Shown here in pieces: positions 1 through 5,337 of a stretch of DNA of 6,530 nucleotides. Origin of the DNA: an uncultured Lachnospiraceae bacterium (GTDB taxonomy: Bacteria > Bacillota > Clostridia > Lachnospirales > Lachnospiraceae). The notes under the pieces were generated by a model, which ran no database searches, had not been told where the DNA came from, and saw only the letters and a program-made list of their open reading frames with translations. Every line of letters begins with the position of its first letter. Position 1 is the first letter of the stretch. The position numbers and the translations under genes are program-made. The stretch is from the NCBI GenBank assembly GCA_910584585.1, contig CAJUBP010000045.1:34439-40968 (forward strand), in the 5' to 3' direction.

Positions 1-251
1 AATGTACACCCGCCGCAGATCCCAAAATATTCACAGGACGCTGTTTCCAGTTCCAGAGGAGACTTTTCCAGCACTTCCAAAAGCCTTCCCTCTCCCTTTC
101 TTTTCCTCACTTTATTTACGGAAAAAGATATTTTCTGCCCCGGCGCCACATTCTTTACCACAGCAATTTCGCCGTCCTCTGTCCTGACAATTCCTTTATT
201 CGGAAATACAACCTTTTCTACGGTGCCTGTATAATTCTGTCCCTTTTTCAT
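1..251 (-). CDS. rlmD: 23S rRNA (uracil-5-)-methyltransferase, RlmD/RumA type (N-terminal part, cut by window edge)
   Basis: This is the first 83 codons of a SAM-dependent methyltransferase that makes 5-methyluridine in 23S rRNA; the catalytic domain lies outside the window. The visible protein starts MKKGQNYTGTVEKVVFPNKG and residues 1 to about 60 fit a TRAM RNA-binding domain. Cysteines at 73, 79 and 82 (CEYFGICGGC) have the C-x5-C-x2-C spacing of the [4Fe-4S] cluster in RumA/RlmD; the fourth cysteine would lie beyond the edge. The start is supported by a perfect AGGAGG (256-261) four bases upstream. In Firmicutes one enzyme (RlmCD) can modify both U747 and U1939, so which uridine is targeted cannot be decided here. 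A terminator (350-382) isolates the gene from the upstream minus-strand gene, so its promoter should lie in about 262-349, where only a weak TATAAA (294-299) is seen. The family call is confident and the exact paralogue is not. Confidence 0.88.
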   Translation of the reverse strand, partial: MKKGQNYTGTVEKVVFPNKGIVRTEDGEIAVVKNVAPGQKISFSVNKVRKRKGEGRLLEVLEKSPLELETASCEYFGICGGCT

Positions 252-272
252 GTTTCCTCCTGATGCATCCTC

Positions 273-338
273 TTAGAAACTGCTCAGAAAAATTTTATAG
301 TGCGCAAAATTTAAAAGTTATTTCTGAACAGTTCCTAA
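273..338. repeat. Imperfect palindrome, MITE-like or hairpin element
   Basis: TTAGAAACTGCTCAGAAA (273-290) and TTTCTGAACAGTTCCTAA (321-338) are 18-base inverted arms matching at 16 of 18 positions. A second inner inverted pair, AAATTTT (290-296) and AAAATTT (306-312), continues the fold. The spacer is AT-rich apart from GTGCGC. The element fills nearly all the space between the terminator at 350-382 and the rlmD start, so it would also be transcribed as part of, or overlap the promoter of, rlmD. Its shape resembles small non-autonomous palindromic repeats of clostridial genomes, but only one copy is present here, so dispersal is inferred. Confidence 0.6.
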
Positions 339-349
339 AAAATTCGCCT

Positions 350-382
350 AAAAAGAACTCCCACATAATCATGCGGGAGTTC
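350..382 (-). terminator. Rho-independent terminator downstream of the small membrane protein gene
   Basis: Read on the minus strand, GAACTCCC (382-375) pairs perfectly with GGGAGTTC (362-355). A G-U pair and a further CAU/AUG pairing extend the stem to 12 bp around a GAUU loop. Five U residues follow directly (354-350). It begins 13 bases after the stop codon of the 84-residue protein, as expected for an intrinsic terminator of that gene, and should block read-through into rlmD. Confidence 0.9.
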
Positions 383-395
383 CGGAAGCTGTTTC

Positions 396-650
396 TTATT
401 CTTCAGTTTCATCCTCATCATCAAAGAAATCATCTTCAAAATCGTCTTCGAAATCATCCTCGAAGTCCTCCAGATAATCTGGCGTAAAGAAACGATAGAC
501 GCCATACGCGATTGCCGCTACTGCAACCACTGCGCCTGCAATTGCGCAAATCCAAAGTACCTTTGACTTTTTCTGCTCTTCTTCCTGTTTGTGTAATAAC
601 TCGTTCAGTTTTACTGTGCTTAACAATTCATCAATCTTTTCTCTGCTCAT
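396..650 (-). CDS. Small single-pass membrane protein with acidic repeat tail (unknown function)
   Basis: An 84-residue protein that I do not recognise by function. Residues 1-30 are charged and probably helical, ending in a Glu/Gln/Lys-rich stretch (about 20-30). Residues 31-54 form one hydrophobic segment suited to a membrane anchor, followed by YRFFTPDYLED. The tail is strongly acidic, with three FEDD units (63-74) and then FFDDEDETEE. Positive residues before the segment and acidic residues after it suggest the N terminus is inside and the tail outside, although YR follows the segment. At DNA level the tail is a 12-bp in-frame repeat (427-462). The start has AAGGAG (659-664) eight bases upstream. 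The gene lies 3' of pcrA on the same strand but has its own candidate promoter (710-717) and a strong terminator, so it is probably monocistronic. Likely a real gene, since start signal, terminator and composition all agree. Confidence 0.8.
   Translation of the reverse strand: MSREKIDELLSTVKLNELLHKQEEEQKKSKVLWICAIAGAVVAVAAIAYGVYRFFTPDYLEDFEDDFEDDFEDDFFDDEDETEE
427..462 (-). repeat. 12-bp in-frame tandem repeat encoding FEDD units
   Basis: Three consecutive 12-base units (427-438, 439-450, 451-462) differ by only one or a few bases and encode FEDD FEDD FEDD; flanking sequence (DFFDDE and EDFED) is more diverged. Slippage here would add or remove whole four-residue units without shifting the frame. 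Confidence 0.75.
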
Positions 651-678
651 GATTACCGCTCCTTCTCCTCTTTTTGAG

Positions 679-695
679 GGTTGAATGTCTCAACC
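679..695. promoter_or_regulatory. Perfect 6-bp dyad in the leader of the small membrane protein gene
   Basis: GGTTGA (679-684) and TCAACC (690-695) are perfect inverted arms around a 5-base spacer. On the minus strand the dyad lies between the candidate -10 (710-715) and the AAGGAG ribosome binding site (659-664), so it would be the first structure in the transcript. No U tract follows, so it is not a terminator. An operator or a leader hairpin is possible; a function is not shown. Confidence 0.4.
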
Positions 696-709
696 GATTG
701 GTTCTTATA

Positions 710-718
710 AGTATAACA
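710..718 (-). promoter_or_regulatory. Candidate extended -10 promoter for the small membrane protein gene
   Basis: On the minus strand TGTTATACT (718-710) contains a TGn extension before TATACT (715-710). No good -35 hexamer is seen at 16 to 18 bases; TTGGTA (742-737) is 21 bases away. An extended -10 can work without a strong -35. It would give a leader of about 55 bases. Confidence 0.5.
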
Positions 719-754
719 CATATTTATCTATTAGCATACCAATTTTTTGAAATT

Positions 755-2998
755 TTATACTTTTTTTAGTTTTGCAAAAGAGGCAAACATTTTTTTCGTT
801 CCCACCCGATCAAACGCAACGGTCACCTCATAATCTCTGCCGCCTTCCACAATCTGCAATACCGTCCCTTCTCCAAATTTCATATGCTTTACCCGATCTC
901 CGCTGCCATACTCCAGCGTAATTTTATCCGTGCTGCCGCTGGTAAAAGAATTGGACTGCCTGGACTGATAACTGTTCCTGGTGCTGAAAATAGGCTTTAC
1001 TTTGGAAGTTGCCTGTCTAAATGACTGCCCGGATGGTTCAGATGTCTCTTTTGGCTTCTTCTGGGGCCGCACCATACCGCCCAGCAAAGTTTCAGGAATT
1101 TCTTTTACAAAACGGGATACTTTATTATACTGTGTCTCTCCCCGAATCATACGCTGTTTTGCACAGGTAATCGTCAATTCTGTCATTGCGCGGGTTATTC
1201 CGACATAACACAGCCTGCGTTCCTCTTCCATATCAGAAGGATCCTCAGAAATAATCGTCATATAACTAGGAAACATACCGTCTTCCATTCCGGCCAGATA
1301 TACATTCGGAAATTCCAGCCCCTTTGCGCTATGTAATGTCATCAATACTACATAATCACTGCCCTCCTGCAGATTGTCAATGTCGGCAACCAGAGCCACC
1401 ATTTCCAGAAATCCGCTTAACGTTGGCGCCTCTTCTGATTCTTCATAAGCAACCGCCTTGCTGATCAGCTCGTCAATGTTTTCTATCCGGGCCCGGGCCT
1501 CATCCGATCCTTCCGCCTCTAATTCCGCCACATACCCTGTCTCTTCTATCACTTCCTGCAGCAGCTTGGACACTCCCAAGTATTCCACTTTACTCCGCAT
1601 GGTCTGGATAAAATTCACAAAAGGCCTGATTTTCACGCCGGCTTTGCCAATGGTAGAAATCTCATCCGCAGCGCGCAGCGCGTTATAAAAACTCAGTTCC
1701 TGTTCATCTGCATAGGTCTGTACGCGTCCTAACGTTGTTGCGCCAATCCCGCGCTTTGGCACATTAATAATCCGGCGGACTGCCAGATCATCCCTCCCGT
1801 TATCTATGGTTTTTAAATACGCCAGCAAATCCTTAATTTCTTTTCTGGCATAGAAATTAATGCCGCCTACAATTTTATAGGGAATATTCGATACCACAAA
1901 TTTTTCTTCAAACAACCGTGACTGGGCATTGGTCCGGTAGAGAATCGCGCAATCACCGTAATGACTTCCCCCTTCTTCGGCCTTTTTCCTGATATCTGCC
2001 ACAATATAATCAGCCTCTTCATATGCTGTTTCAAACTGCTGAAAATTGATTTTCTCTCCCTCCTGATGATCCGTCCACAATGCCTTTGCTTTTCTTCCCA
2101 CATTATTGGCAATCACGCTGTTGGCAGCATTTAAAATATTCTGAGTGGAACGGTAATTCTGTTCCAGTTTAATTACCCGGGCGTCTGGATATATCTCTTC
2201 AAAATTCAGAATATTCTTAATATTAGCGCCCCGGAATTTATAAATGGATTGATCATCATCTCCCACCACACACAGATTCCTGTATTTATCTGCCAGCAGC
2301 TTTATCAGGTGAAACTGAGCCGTATTGGTATCCTGATACTCGTCCACCATAATATAGCGGAAACGTTCCTGATAATAATCCAACACTTCTGCGTCATTTT
2401 GAAACAGCTCCACCGTTTTCACAATCAAATCATCAAAATCCAGTGCGTTGTTTTTCCGAAGGGACGCCTGATATTCCCGATAAACAGCCGCCTGCTTCTC
2501 TTTGGCAAAATCGCCTGCCCCGCGCAAAGCAAACTCTTCCGGAGAAATCAGCTCATCCTTGGCAGAAGAAATCACATTCAGAAAACTTTTTTCCTTATAA
2601 ATCTTCGTATCAATTTGGAGACGTTTACAGATGTCTTTCATTAATATTTTCTGATCATCCCCATCATAAATTGTAAAATTCGTGCCATACCCCAAACGGT
2701 CAATATGACGTCTCAAAATTCTCACACAGGTGGAATGAAACGTAGACACCCAGACACTTTCGGAACCAAAGCCTACCAGACTGTCAATACGCTCCCGCAT
2801 CTCCCCTGCCGCCTTATTGGTGAACGTAATCGCCATAATATGCCAGGGATTCACGCCCTTTTCCTCAATCAGATAAGACGCTCTGTGAGTCAGCACTCTG
2901 GTCTTTCCGGAACCTGCCCCTGCCAGAATCAGCACCGGGCCTTCCGTGTGAAATACTGCCTCCTGCTGCATGGAATTTAAATTATCATACATACTCAT
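755..2998 (-). CDS. pcrA: ATP-dependent DNA helicase PcrA (UvrD/Rep family, superfamily 1A)
   Basis: A 3'-to-5' DNA helicase acting in nucleotide excision repair, clearing of recombination and replication-transcription conflicts, and rolling-circle plasmid replication in Firmicutes. From the chosen start it has 747 residues, a normal PcrA length. All helicase motifs are intact: Q motif LNSMQQEAV (7-15), Walker A GAGSGKT (27-33), TFTNKAAGEMRERI (58-71), Walker B DEYQD (219-223), GDDDQSIYKFRGA (246-258), QNYRST (280-285), TLHSAKGLEFPNV (554-566) and EERRLCYVGITRA (592-604). A polar, Ser/Gln-rich linker (about 645-695) leads to the PcrA C-terminal Tudor-like domain (GDRVKHMKFGEGTVLQI, 700-716), which in PcrA contacts RNA polymerase. 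I chose ATG 2996-2998 because GAGAGG (3006-3011) sits seven bases upstream; the ATG at 3011-3013 overlaps that site and has none of its own. A promoter lies at 3031-3059. No clear terminator follows the stop. Confidence 0.97.
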   Translation of the reverse strand: MSMYDNLNSMQQEAVFHTEGPVLILAGAGSGKTRVLTHRASYLIEEKGVNPWHIMAITFTNKAAGEMRERIDSLVGFGSESVWVSTFHSTCVRILRRHIDRLGYGTNFTIYDGDDQKILMKDICKRLQIDTKIYKEKSFLNVISSAKDELISPEEFALRGAGDFAKEKQAAVYREYQASLRKNNALDFDDLIVKTVELFQNDAEVLDYYQERFRYIMVDEYQDTNTAQFHLIKLLADKYRNLCVVGDDDQSIYKFRGANIKNILNFEEIYPDARVIKLEQNYRSTQNILNAANSVIANNVGRKAKALWTDHQEGEKINFQQFETAYEEADYIVADIRKKAEEGGSHYGDCAILYRTNAQSRLFEEKFVVSNIPYKIVGGINFYARKEIKDLLAYLKTIDNGRDDLAVRRIINVPKRGIGATTLGRVQTYADEQELSFYNALRAADEISTIGKAGVKIRPFVNFIQTMRSKVEYLGVSKLLQEVIEETGYVAELEAEGSDEARARIENIDELISKAVAYEESEEAPTLSGFLEMVALVADIDNLQEGSDYVVLMTLHSAKGLEFPNVYLAGMEDGMFPSYMTIISEDPSDMEEERRLCYVGITRAMTELTITCAKQRMIRGETQYNKVSRFVKEIPETLLGGMVRPQKKPKETSEPSGQSFRQATSKVKPIFSTRNSYQSRQSNSFTSGSTDKITLEYGSGDRVKHMKFGEGTVLQIVEGGRDYEVTVAFDRVGTKKMFASFAKLKKV

Positions 2999-3030
2999 AT
3001 TTTTTCCTCTCATATCTCAAACGTATGTTT

Positions 3031-3059
3031 ATTATAGTAAATATTTCGTCATTTTTCAA
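3031..3059 (-). promoter_or_regulatory. Sigma-A type promoter of pcrA
   Basis: On the minus strand TTGAAA (3059-3054) and a perfect TATAAT (3036-3031) are separated by exactly 17 bases. Transcription would begin near 3024, giving a leader of about 26 bases that carries the GAGAGG site (3006-3011). This also argues for the start at 2998. It faces away from the promoter at 3099-3127. Confidence 0.85.
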
Positions 3060-3098
3060 CCTGTTTTCTACCATCTTCCAGAAAAAATAACAAAACAC

Positions 3099-3127
3099 TT
3101 GTGATCCGGTTTTTATTACTATATAAT
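3099..3127 (+). promoter_or_regulatory. Sigma-A type promoter of the DUF1836 gene
   Basis: TTGTGA (3099-3104) and a perfect TATAAT (3122-3127) are separated by 17 bases. The predicted transcription start (about 3133-3135) falls at the edge of the GAGGTG ribosome binding site (3135-3140), which is seven bases from... the ATG at 3147 with six bases between. The leader would therefore be only about 12 to 14 bases, leaving no space for leader regulation. Confidence 0.8.
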
Positions 3128-3146
3128 ATAACCTGAGGTGAAATAA

Positions 3147-3854
3147 ATGACAATAGATAATAAAGATTTACTGAACAGTATTCTGGACAGTCTTTCCCGC
3201 ATTGATTACATTAAACCGGAAGAACTGCCAAATATAGATTTATACATGGATCAGGTCACTACTTTTATGGACGATCGGCTTTCCATATCCAAACGCCACT
3301 CAGACGACAAGGTGCTGACAAAAACAATGATTAACAACTACGCTAAAAACAATCTGCTTCCGCCTCCGGTCAAAAAGAAATATTCCAAAGAGCATCTTCT
3401 GGCGCTGATTTTTATTTACTATCTGAAAAATATATTAAGCATCGGAGACATACAGGCCATTCTGAATCCCATTACTGAACGGTATTTTGCTTCTGATTCA
3501 GATCTCAATCTGGAAAGTATCTACTCTGAGGTGTTTCGCCTTGCAGAGTCCGAAATCCAAAACATGCAGAAAGACATTACCCGCAAATATCATACCAGTC
3601 AGCAGACCTTTGCGGAATTCTCCGGGGAAGAACAGGAACGGCTGCAGCGTTTTTCTTTTCTTTGCATGCTGAGTTTTGACGTTTATATCAAAAAACAATT
3701 AATTGAAAAATTAATTGACGCAAAGACTCCCATGGACGATAAATCTGCCGCAAAACGGACGAAAAACTCTGCTGAGGACAAATCATCCGGAAAGCGGGCG
3801 AAATCTTCAGAGGATAAATCTGCCGCGAAACGCTCTAAAAATTCCGACAAATAG
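3147..3854 (+). CDS. DUF1836 family protein, MerR-like helix-turn-helix regulator
   Basis: A 235-residue cytoplasmic protein resembling DUF1836, a Firmicute family with a MerR-like winged helix and presumed DNA binding; target and ligand are unknown. Residues 57-84 (LTKTMINNYAKNNLLPPPVKKKY and following) are the part I recognise: a turn with a proline-rich step into a basic stretch, as in MerR-type wings. Residues 85-190 are mostly helical, with a conserved-looking LKNILSIGDIQAIL segment (93-106), and probably serve as an effector or dimer domain. Residues 197-235 form an unusual hydrophilic tail of three related units, DDKSAAKRTKNS, EDKSSGKRAKSS and EDKSAAKRSKNS. There is no signal peptide or membrane segment. 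The start follows GAGGTG (3135-3140). The gene is divergent from pcrA and convergent with the TrpR-like gene, so it appears monocistronic. The family call is fairly firm; regulatory function is inferred. Confidence 0.82.
   Translation: MTIDNKDLLNSILDSLSRIDYIKPEELPNIDLYMDQVTTFMDDRLSISKRHSDDKVLTKTMINNYAKNNLLPPPVKKKYSKEHLLALIFIYYLKNILSIGDIQAILNPITERYFASDSDLNLESIYSEVFRLAESEIQNMQKDITRKYHTSQQTFAEFSGEEQERLQRFSFLCMLSFDVYIKKQLIEKLIDAKTPMDDKSAAKRTKNSAEDKSSGKRAKSSEDKSAAKRSKNSDK
3738..3832 (+). repeat. Intragenic repeat units in the DUF1836 tail
   Basis: GATAAATCTGCCGCAAAACG (3738-3757) recurs as GATAAATCTGCCGCGAAACG (3813-3832), 19 of 20 identical, 75 bases (25 codons) apart. A more diverged in-frame unit (EDKSSGKRAKSS) lies between them. 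The DNA-level identity suggests recent internal duplication rather than convergence on a basic tail. Confidence 0.75.
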
Positions 3855-3864
3855 TTCTGTCCTG

Positions 3865-3886
3865 GAACGTGTTTGAAAAACGCTCT
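3865..3886. repeat. Short inverted motif resembling the repeat at the right edge
   Basis: GAACGT (3865-3870) and ACGCTC (3879-3884) form imperfect inverted arms around GTTTGAAA. The top strand GAACGTGTTTGAAAA (3865-3879) matches GAGCGTGTCTTAAAA (6478-6492) at 12 of 15 positions, and the bottom strand here also begins TAGAGCG. These may be ends of one dispersed repeat family; with two short copies this is tentative. Confidence 0.35.
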
Positions 3887-3891
3887 AAAAC

Positions 3892-3935
3892 CTGAAATTT
3901 ATTGTGAAAGCTTTGGCTTCCGCAATAAATTTCAG
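3892..3935 (-). terminator. Long hairpin between convergent genes, likely terminator of the TrpR-like gene
   Basis: CTGAAATTTATTGTGAAAGC (3892-3911) and GCTTCCGCAATAAATTTCAG (3916-3935) pair at 18 of 20 positions around a 4-base loop. On the minus strand it starts 51 bases after the TrpR-like stop codon and is followed by GGTTTTAGAGCGTTTTT, a broken U-rich stretch; on the plus strand no U tract follows. It may stop transcription mainly from the right, or in both directions less efficiently. The unusually long AT-rich stem could also be a palindromic repeat element. Confidence 0.55.
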
Positions 3936-3986
3936 TCTGGCGTAATCTACCGTTTGGCGGACTGCATGGCCATCCTCAGGCTAATC

Positions 3987-4289
3987 CTAATCCTCATTCT
4001 GATCCATTCCCGTTCTGGCAAAAACCATGTCATAGCCGTCATTTCCATAATTCAGGGAACGGTTCACCCTGCTGATGGTAGCGGTAGAAGCTCCCGTCTT
4101 CTCTGCAATATCCAGATATGTTTTCTGTGCTCTGAGCATTCTTGCCACCTCAAACCGCTGGGACAGTGACAGCAATTCATTCACTGTGCATACATCCTCA
4201 AAAAAGGTATAACATTCCTCTTTATTTTCCAGACTCAGTATTGCTTCAAACAAATGGTCTACGGCTTCTGTCCTTATTTTTTTGCTCAT
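3987..4289 (-). CDS. yerC: YerC/YecD family TrpR-related transcriptional repressor
   Basis: A 100-residue all-helical DNA-binding protein of the TrpR superfamily, matching the YerC/YecD group in length and sequence. Residues 7-56 (EAVDHLFEAILSLENKEECYTFFEDVC then ELLSLSQRFEVARML) form the helical dimer core. Residues 58-78 (YLDIAEKTGASTATISRVNRS) are the helix-turn-helix, and NYGNDGYDMVF follows as is typical of the group. From memory, comparative genomics has proposed some Firmicute YerC proteins as histidine-responsive repressors of histidine genes (HisR); this is not shown for the present protein. AAAGGAG (4298-4304) lies eight bases before the ATG. It has a candidate promoter (4387-4415) and a 90-base leader, although it could also be co-transcribed with the phosphatase gene 144 bases upstream. 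The stop is TAG. Confidence 0.9.
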   Translation of the reverse strand: MSKKIRTEAVDHLFEAILSLENKEECYTFFEDVCTVNELLSLSQRFEVARMLRAQKTYLDIAEKTGASTATISRVNRSLNYGNDGYDMVFARTGMDQNED

Positions 4290-4333
4290 ATGCCATTCTC
4301 CTTTATGTAGTACCCCTTTTATTATTCTATCTT

Positions 4334-4378
4334 ATACTCACGCGCATACTCATTTGGCTCACAGGTATATAAATGCCT
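4334..4378. promoter_or_regulatory. Operator-like repeats upstream of the TrpR-like gene
   Basis: ATACTCA occurs at 4334-4340 and again at 4346-4352, a 12-bp period that places both copies on nearly the same helix face. Next to it AGGTATATAAATGCCT (4363-4378) is an imperfect palindrome (12 of 16 positions), sitting just downstream of the candidate -10 at 4387-4392 and over the predicted start of transcription. Such a position suits an autorepressor site, but no known YerC motif was compared. Confidence 0.35.
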
Positions 4379-4386
4379 CTTTGATG

Positions 4387-4415
4387 ATTTTATCATACTA
4401 AAGTTATGAAGTAAA
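4387..4415 (-). promoter_or_regulatory. Candidate promoter of the TrpR-like gene
   Basis: On the minus strand TTTACT (4415-4410) and TAAAAT (4392-4387) are separated by 17 bases. The hexamers match the sigma-A consensus at four and five of six positions. The leader would be about 90 bases. Confidence 0.6.
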
Positions 4416-4433
4416 CACATATTTTATTGTATG

Positions 4434-5156
4434 TTACGCAAGTTCCCCTCTATTGATATATTCCTTTAGCAATTCCGGATGGTAATTCACCGTCAGCTCT
4501 TCCGGAAATCCAACCATTTCCAACATTTCCCTGGCATATTCGTGATTTCCTACCAGTATATCCGCATGGGCGTCCGAATCCATCACCACCGGCACTTTCC
4601 ATATCATACATAGATGCAGCATATCTCTGTATCTTTCTCTGGGATCGCCCCGAAAGCTGGTGGGAGACAAGGACGCATTATTTACTTCCAGAAGCACATG
4701 ATGCTCTCTTGCCGCTTTTACCAATCTTTCATAATCAATAGGAAAACGCGCGTCATCCGGATGGGCAATGATATTGACATAGGGATTCTTCATAGCTTCC
4801 ACATAAGCATCTGTATTCTCTCTTGCCGTTCCCGGCACATAACAGGGAAGATGAATGCTGGCCAGCGTCAAATCCATCTCCTTTAGCAAAGATTCCGGCA
4901 AATCCACATGTCCCCCATAATCAAGAATATTCAATTCCGCGCCATATAACACCGTCATATCCTTGTACTTCCTTGGCAGCACCCGAAAATTCGAAAAATA
5001 CATATTGTGGCAGCTTCCAGGCATAGCAGGCGCATGTTCCGTAATCCCATAAATTTCAAGTCCCTTCTCCCATGCCGCCTGTATCATTTCATTGCGGGTA
5101 TTATAGGCATGTCCGCTCATTATTGTGTGCGTATGCAAATCCATTTTATCCAGCAT
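4434..5156 (-). CDS. PHP-domain metal-dependent phosphatase, YcdX type (histidinol-phosphatase-like)
   Basis: A 240-residue cytoplasmic hydrolase with a distorted TIM-barrel PHP fold and a trinuclear metal centre; related proteins remove phosphate from small molecules. All nine metal ligands of E. coli YcdX align by eye: H8, H10, H16, H41, E74, H102, H132, D195 and H197, within DLHTHTIMSGHAY, GITEHAPAMPG, YGAELNI, ASIHLP, IIAHPDD, LEVNNAS and DSDAH. So it should be active. Annotation pipelines often call this group histidinol phosphatase, but the sequence is nearer YcdX than HisK and the substrate is unknown. I chose the ATG at 5154-5156 because AGAGG (5163-5167) is six bases upstream; the ATG at 5172-5174 (246 residues) has no site and would leave a leader of only about 12 bases from the promoter at 5193-5221. 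The TrpR-like regulator follows on the same strand after 144 bases. Confidence 0.88.
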   Translation of the reverse strand: MLDKMDLHTHTIMSGHAYNTRNEMIQAAWEKGLEIYGITEHAPAMPGSCHNMYFSNFRVLPRKYKDMTVLYGAELNILDYGGHVDLPESLLKEMDLTLASIHLPCYVPGTARENTDAYVEAMKNPYVNIIAHPDDARFPIDYERLVKAAREHHVLLEVNNASLSPTSFRGDPRERYRDMLHLCMIWKVPVVMDSDAHADILVGNHEYAREMLEMVGFPEELTVNYHPELLKEYINRGELA

Positions 5157-5192
5157 ATCTTTCCTCTTTTCCATCTTTCATTTTATCCTTTC

Positions 5193-5221
5193 ATTTTAGC
5201 CGTTTTATTCTGAAATTGCAA
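5193..5221 (-). promoter_or_regulatory. Promoter of the PHP phosphatase gene
   Basis: On the minus strand TTGCAA (5221-5216) and TAAAAT (5198-5193) are separated by exactly 17 bases, matching consensus at five of six positions each. Transcription would start near 5186. The -35 lies 12 bases from the nearer copy of the 36-bp direct repeat (5234-5269), a distance at which an activator or repressor bound to the repeat could act. Confidence 0.8.
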
Positions 5222-5233
5222 GATCATCAGCTC

Positions 5234-5269
5234 TTTCAAATGGCACACAATCATTTGCTTTTACATACT
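5234..5269. repeat. 36-bp direct repeat, copy 1
   Basis: This copy matches 5302-5337 at 34 of 36 positions with no gap; the two starts are 68 bases apart. It contains a perfect 6-bp dyad, CAAATG (5237-5242) and CATTTG (5252-5257), separated by 9 bases, and a -35-like TTTACA (5260-5265). Similarity to copy 2 continues after a 3 to 4-base gap through TAATACGGATAAT (5274-5286), so the duplicated block is about 50 bases. Confidence 0.9.
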
Positions 5270-5301
5270 TTTTTAATACGGATAATAAAATTTACATTCC
5301 A

Positions 5302-5337
5302 TTTCAAATGGCACACAATCGTCTGCTTTTACATACT
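5302..5337. repeat. 36-bp direct repeat, copy 2
   Basis: Second copy of the repeat, differing from copy 1 only at 5321 and 5323. Both differences fall in the right half of the dyad, which here is CAAATG (5305-5310) against CGTCTG (5320-5325), so the dyad is weakened. The copy is followed by TAATACAAATATAAC (5339-5353), which parallels the sequence after copy 1 and carries the TATAAC nearest to the lipoprotein gene. Confidence 0.9.

Noticed and set aside
2..187. Plus-strand frame at the left edge
   Set aside because: It is antisense to the RlmD-type TRAM domain and cysteine motif, and its Pro/Phe/Leu-rich translation looks like a shadow frame.
2249..2644. A 131-codon open frame on the plus strand opposite pcrA, with other antisense frames at 981-1208, 1458-1688, 2443-2676 and 2705-2980
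   Set aside because: All lie inside the complete, motif-rich pcrA coding region, show low-complexity or unnatural composition, and have no ribosome binding sites that stand out.
2999..3013. Longer PcrA start adding MRGKN
   Set aside because: The upstream ATG overlaps the ribosome binding site that serves the ATG at 2996-2998 and has no site of its own.
3873..4169. Plus-strand open frame of 98 codons
   Set aside because: It runs through the hairpin at 3892-3935 and antisense to the well-recognised TrpR-like gene, with no ribosome binding site.
4383..4396. Short dyad TGAT-ATCA at the yerC -10
   Set aside because: Four-base arms in AT-rich promoter DNA are expected by chance.
5157..5174. Longer PHP phosphatase start adding MEKRKD
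   Set aside because: Its AAGAGG codons provide the ribosome binding site for the inner ATG, and PHP proteins normally begin a few residues before DLHTH.
5234..5337. CRISPR array from the 36-bp direct repeats
   Set aside because: Only two copies are present, the interval is in a promoter region between genes, similarity continues into the would-be spacer, and no cas genes are visible.
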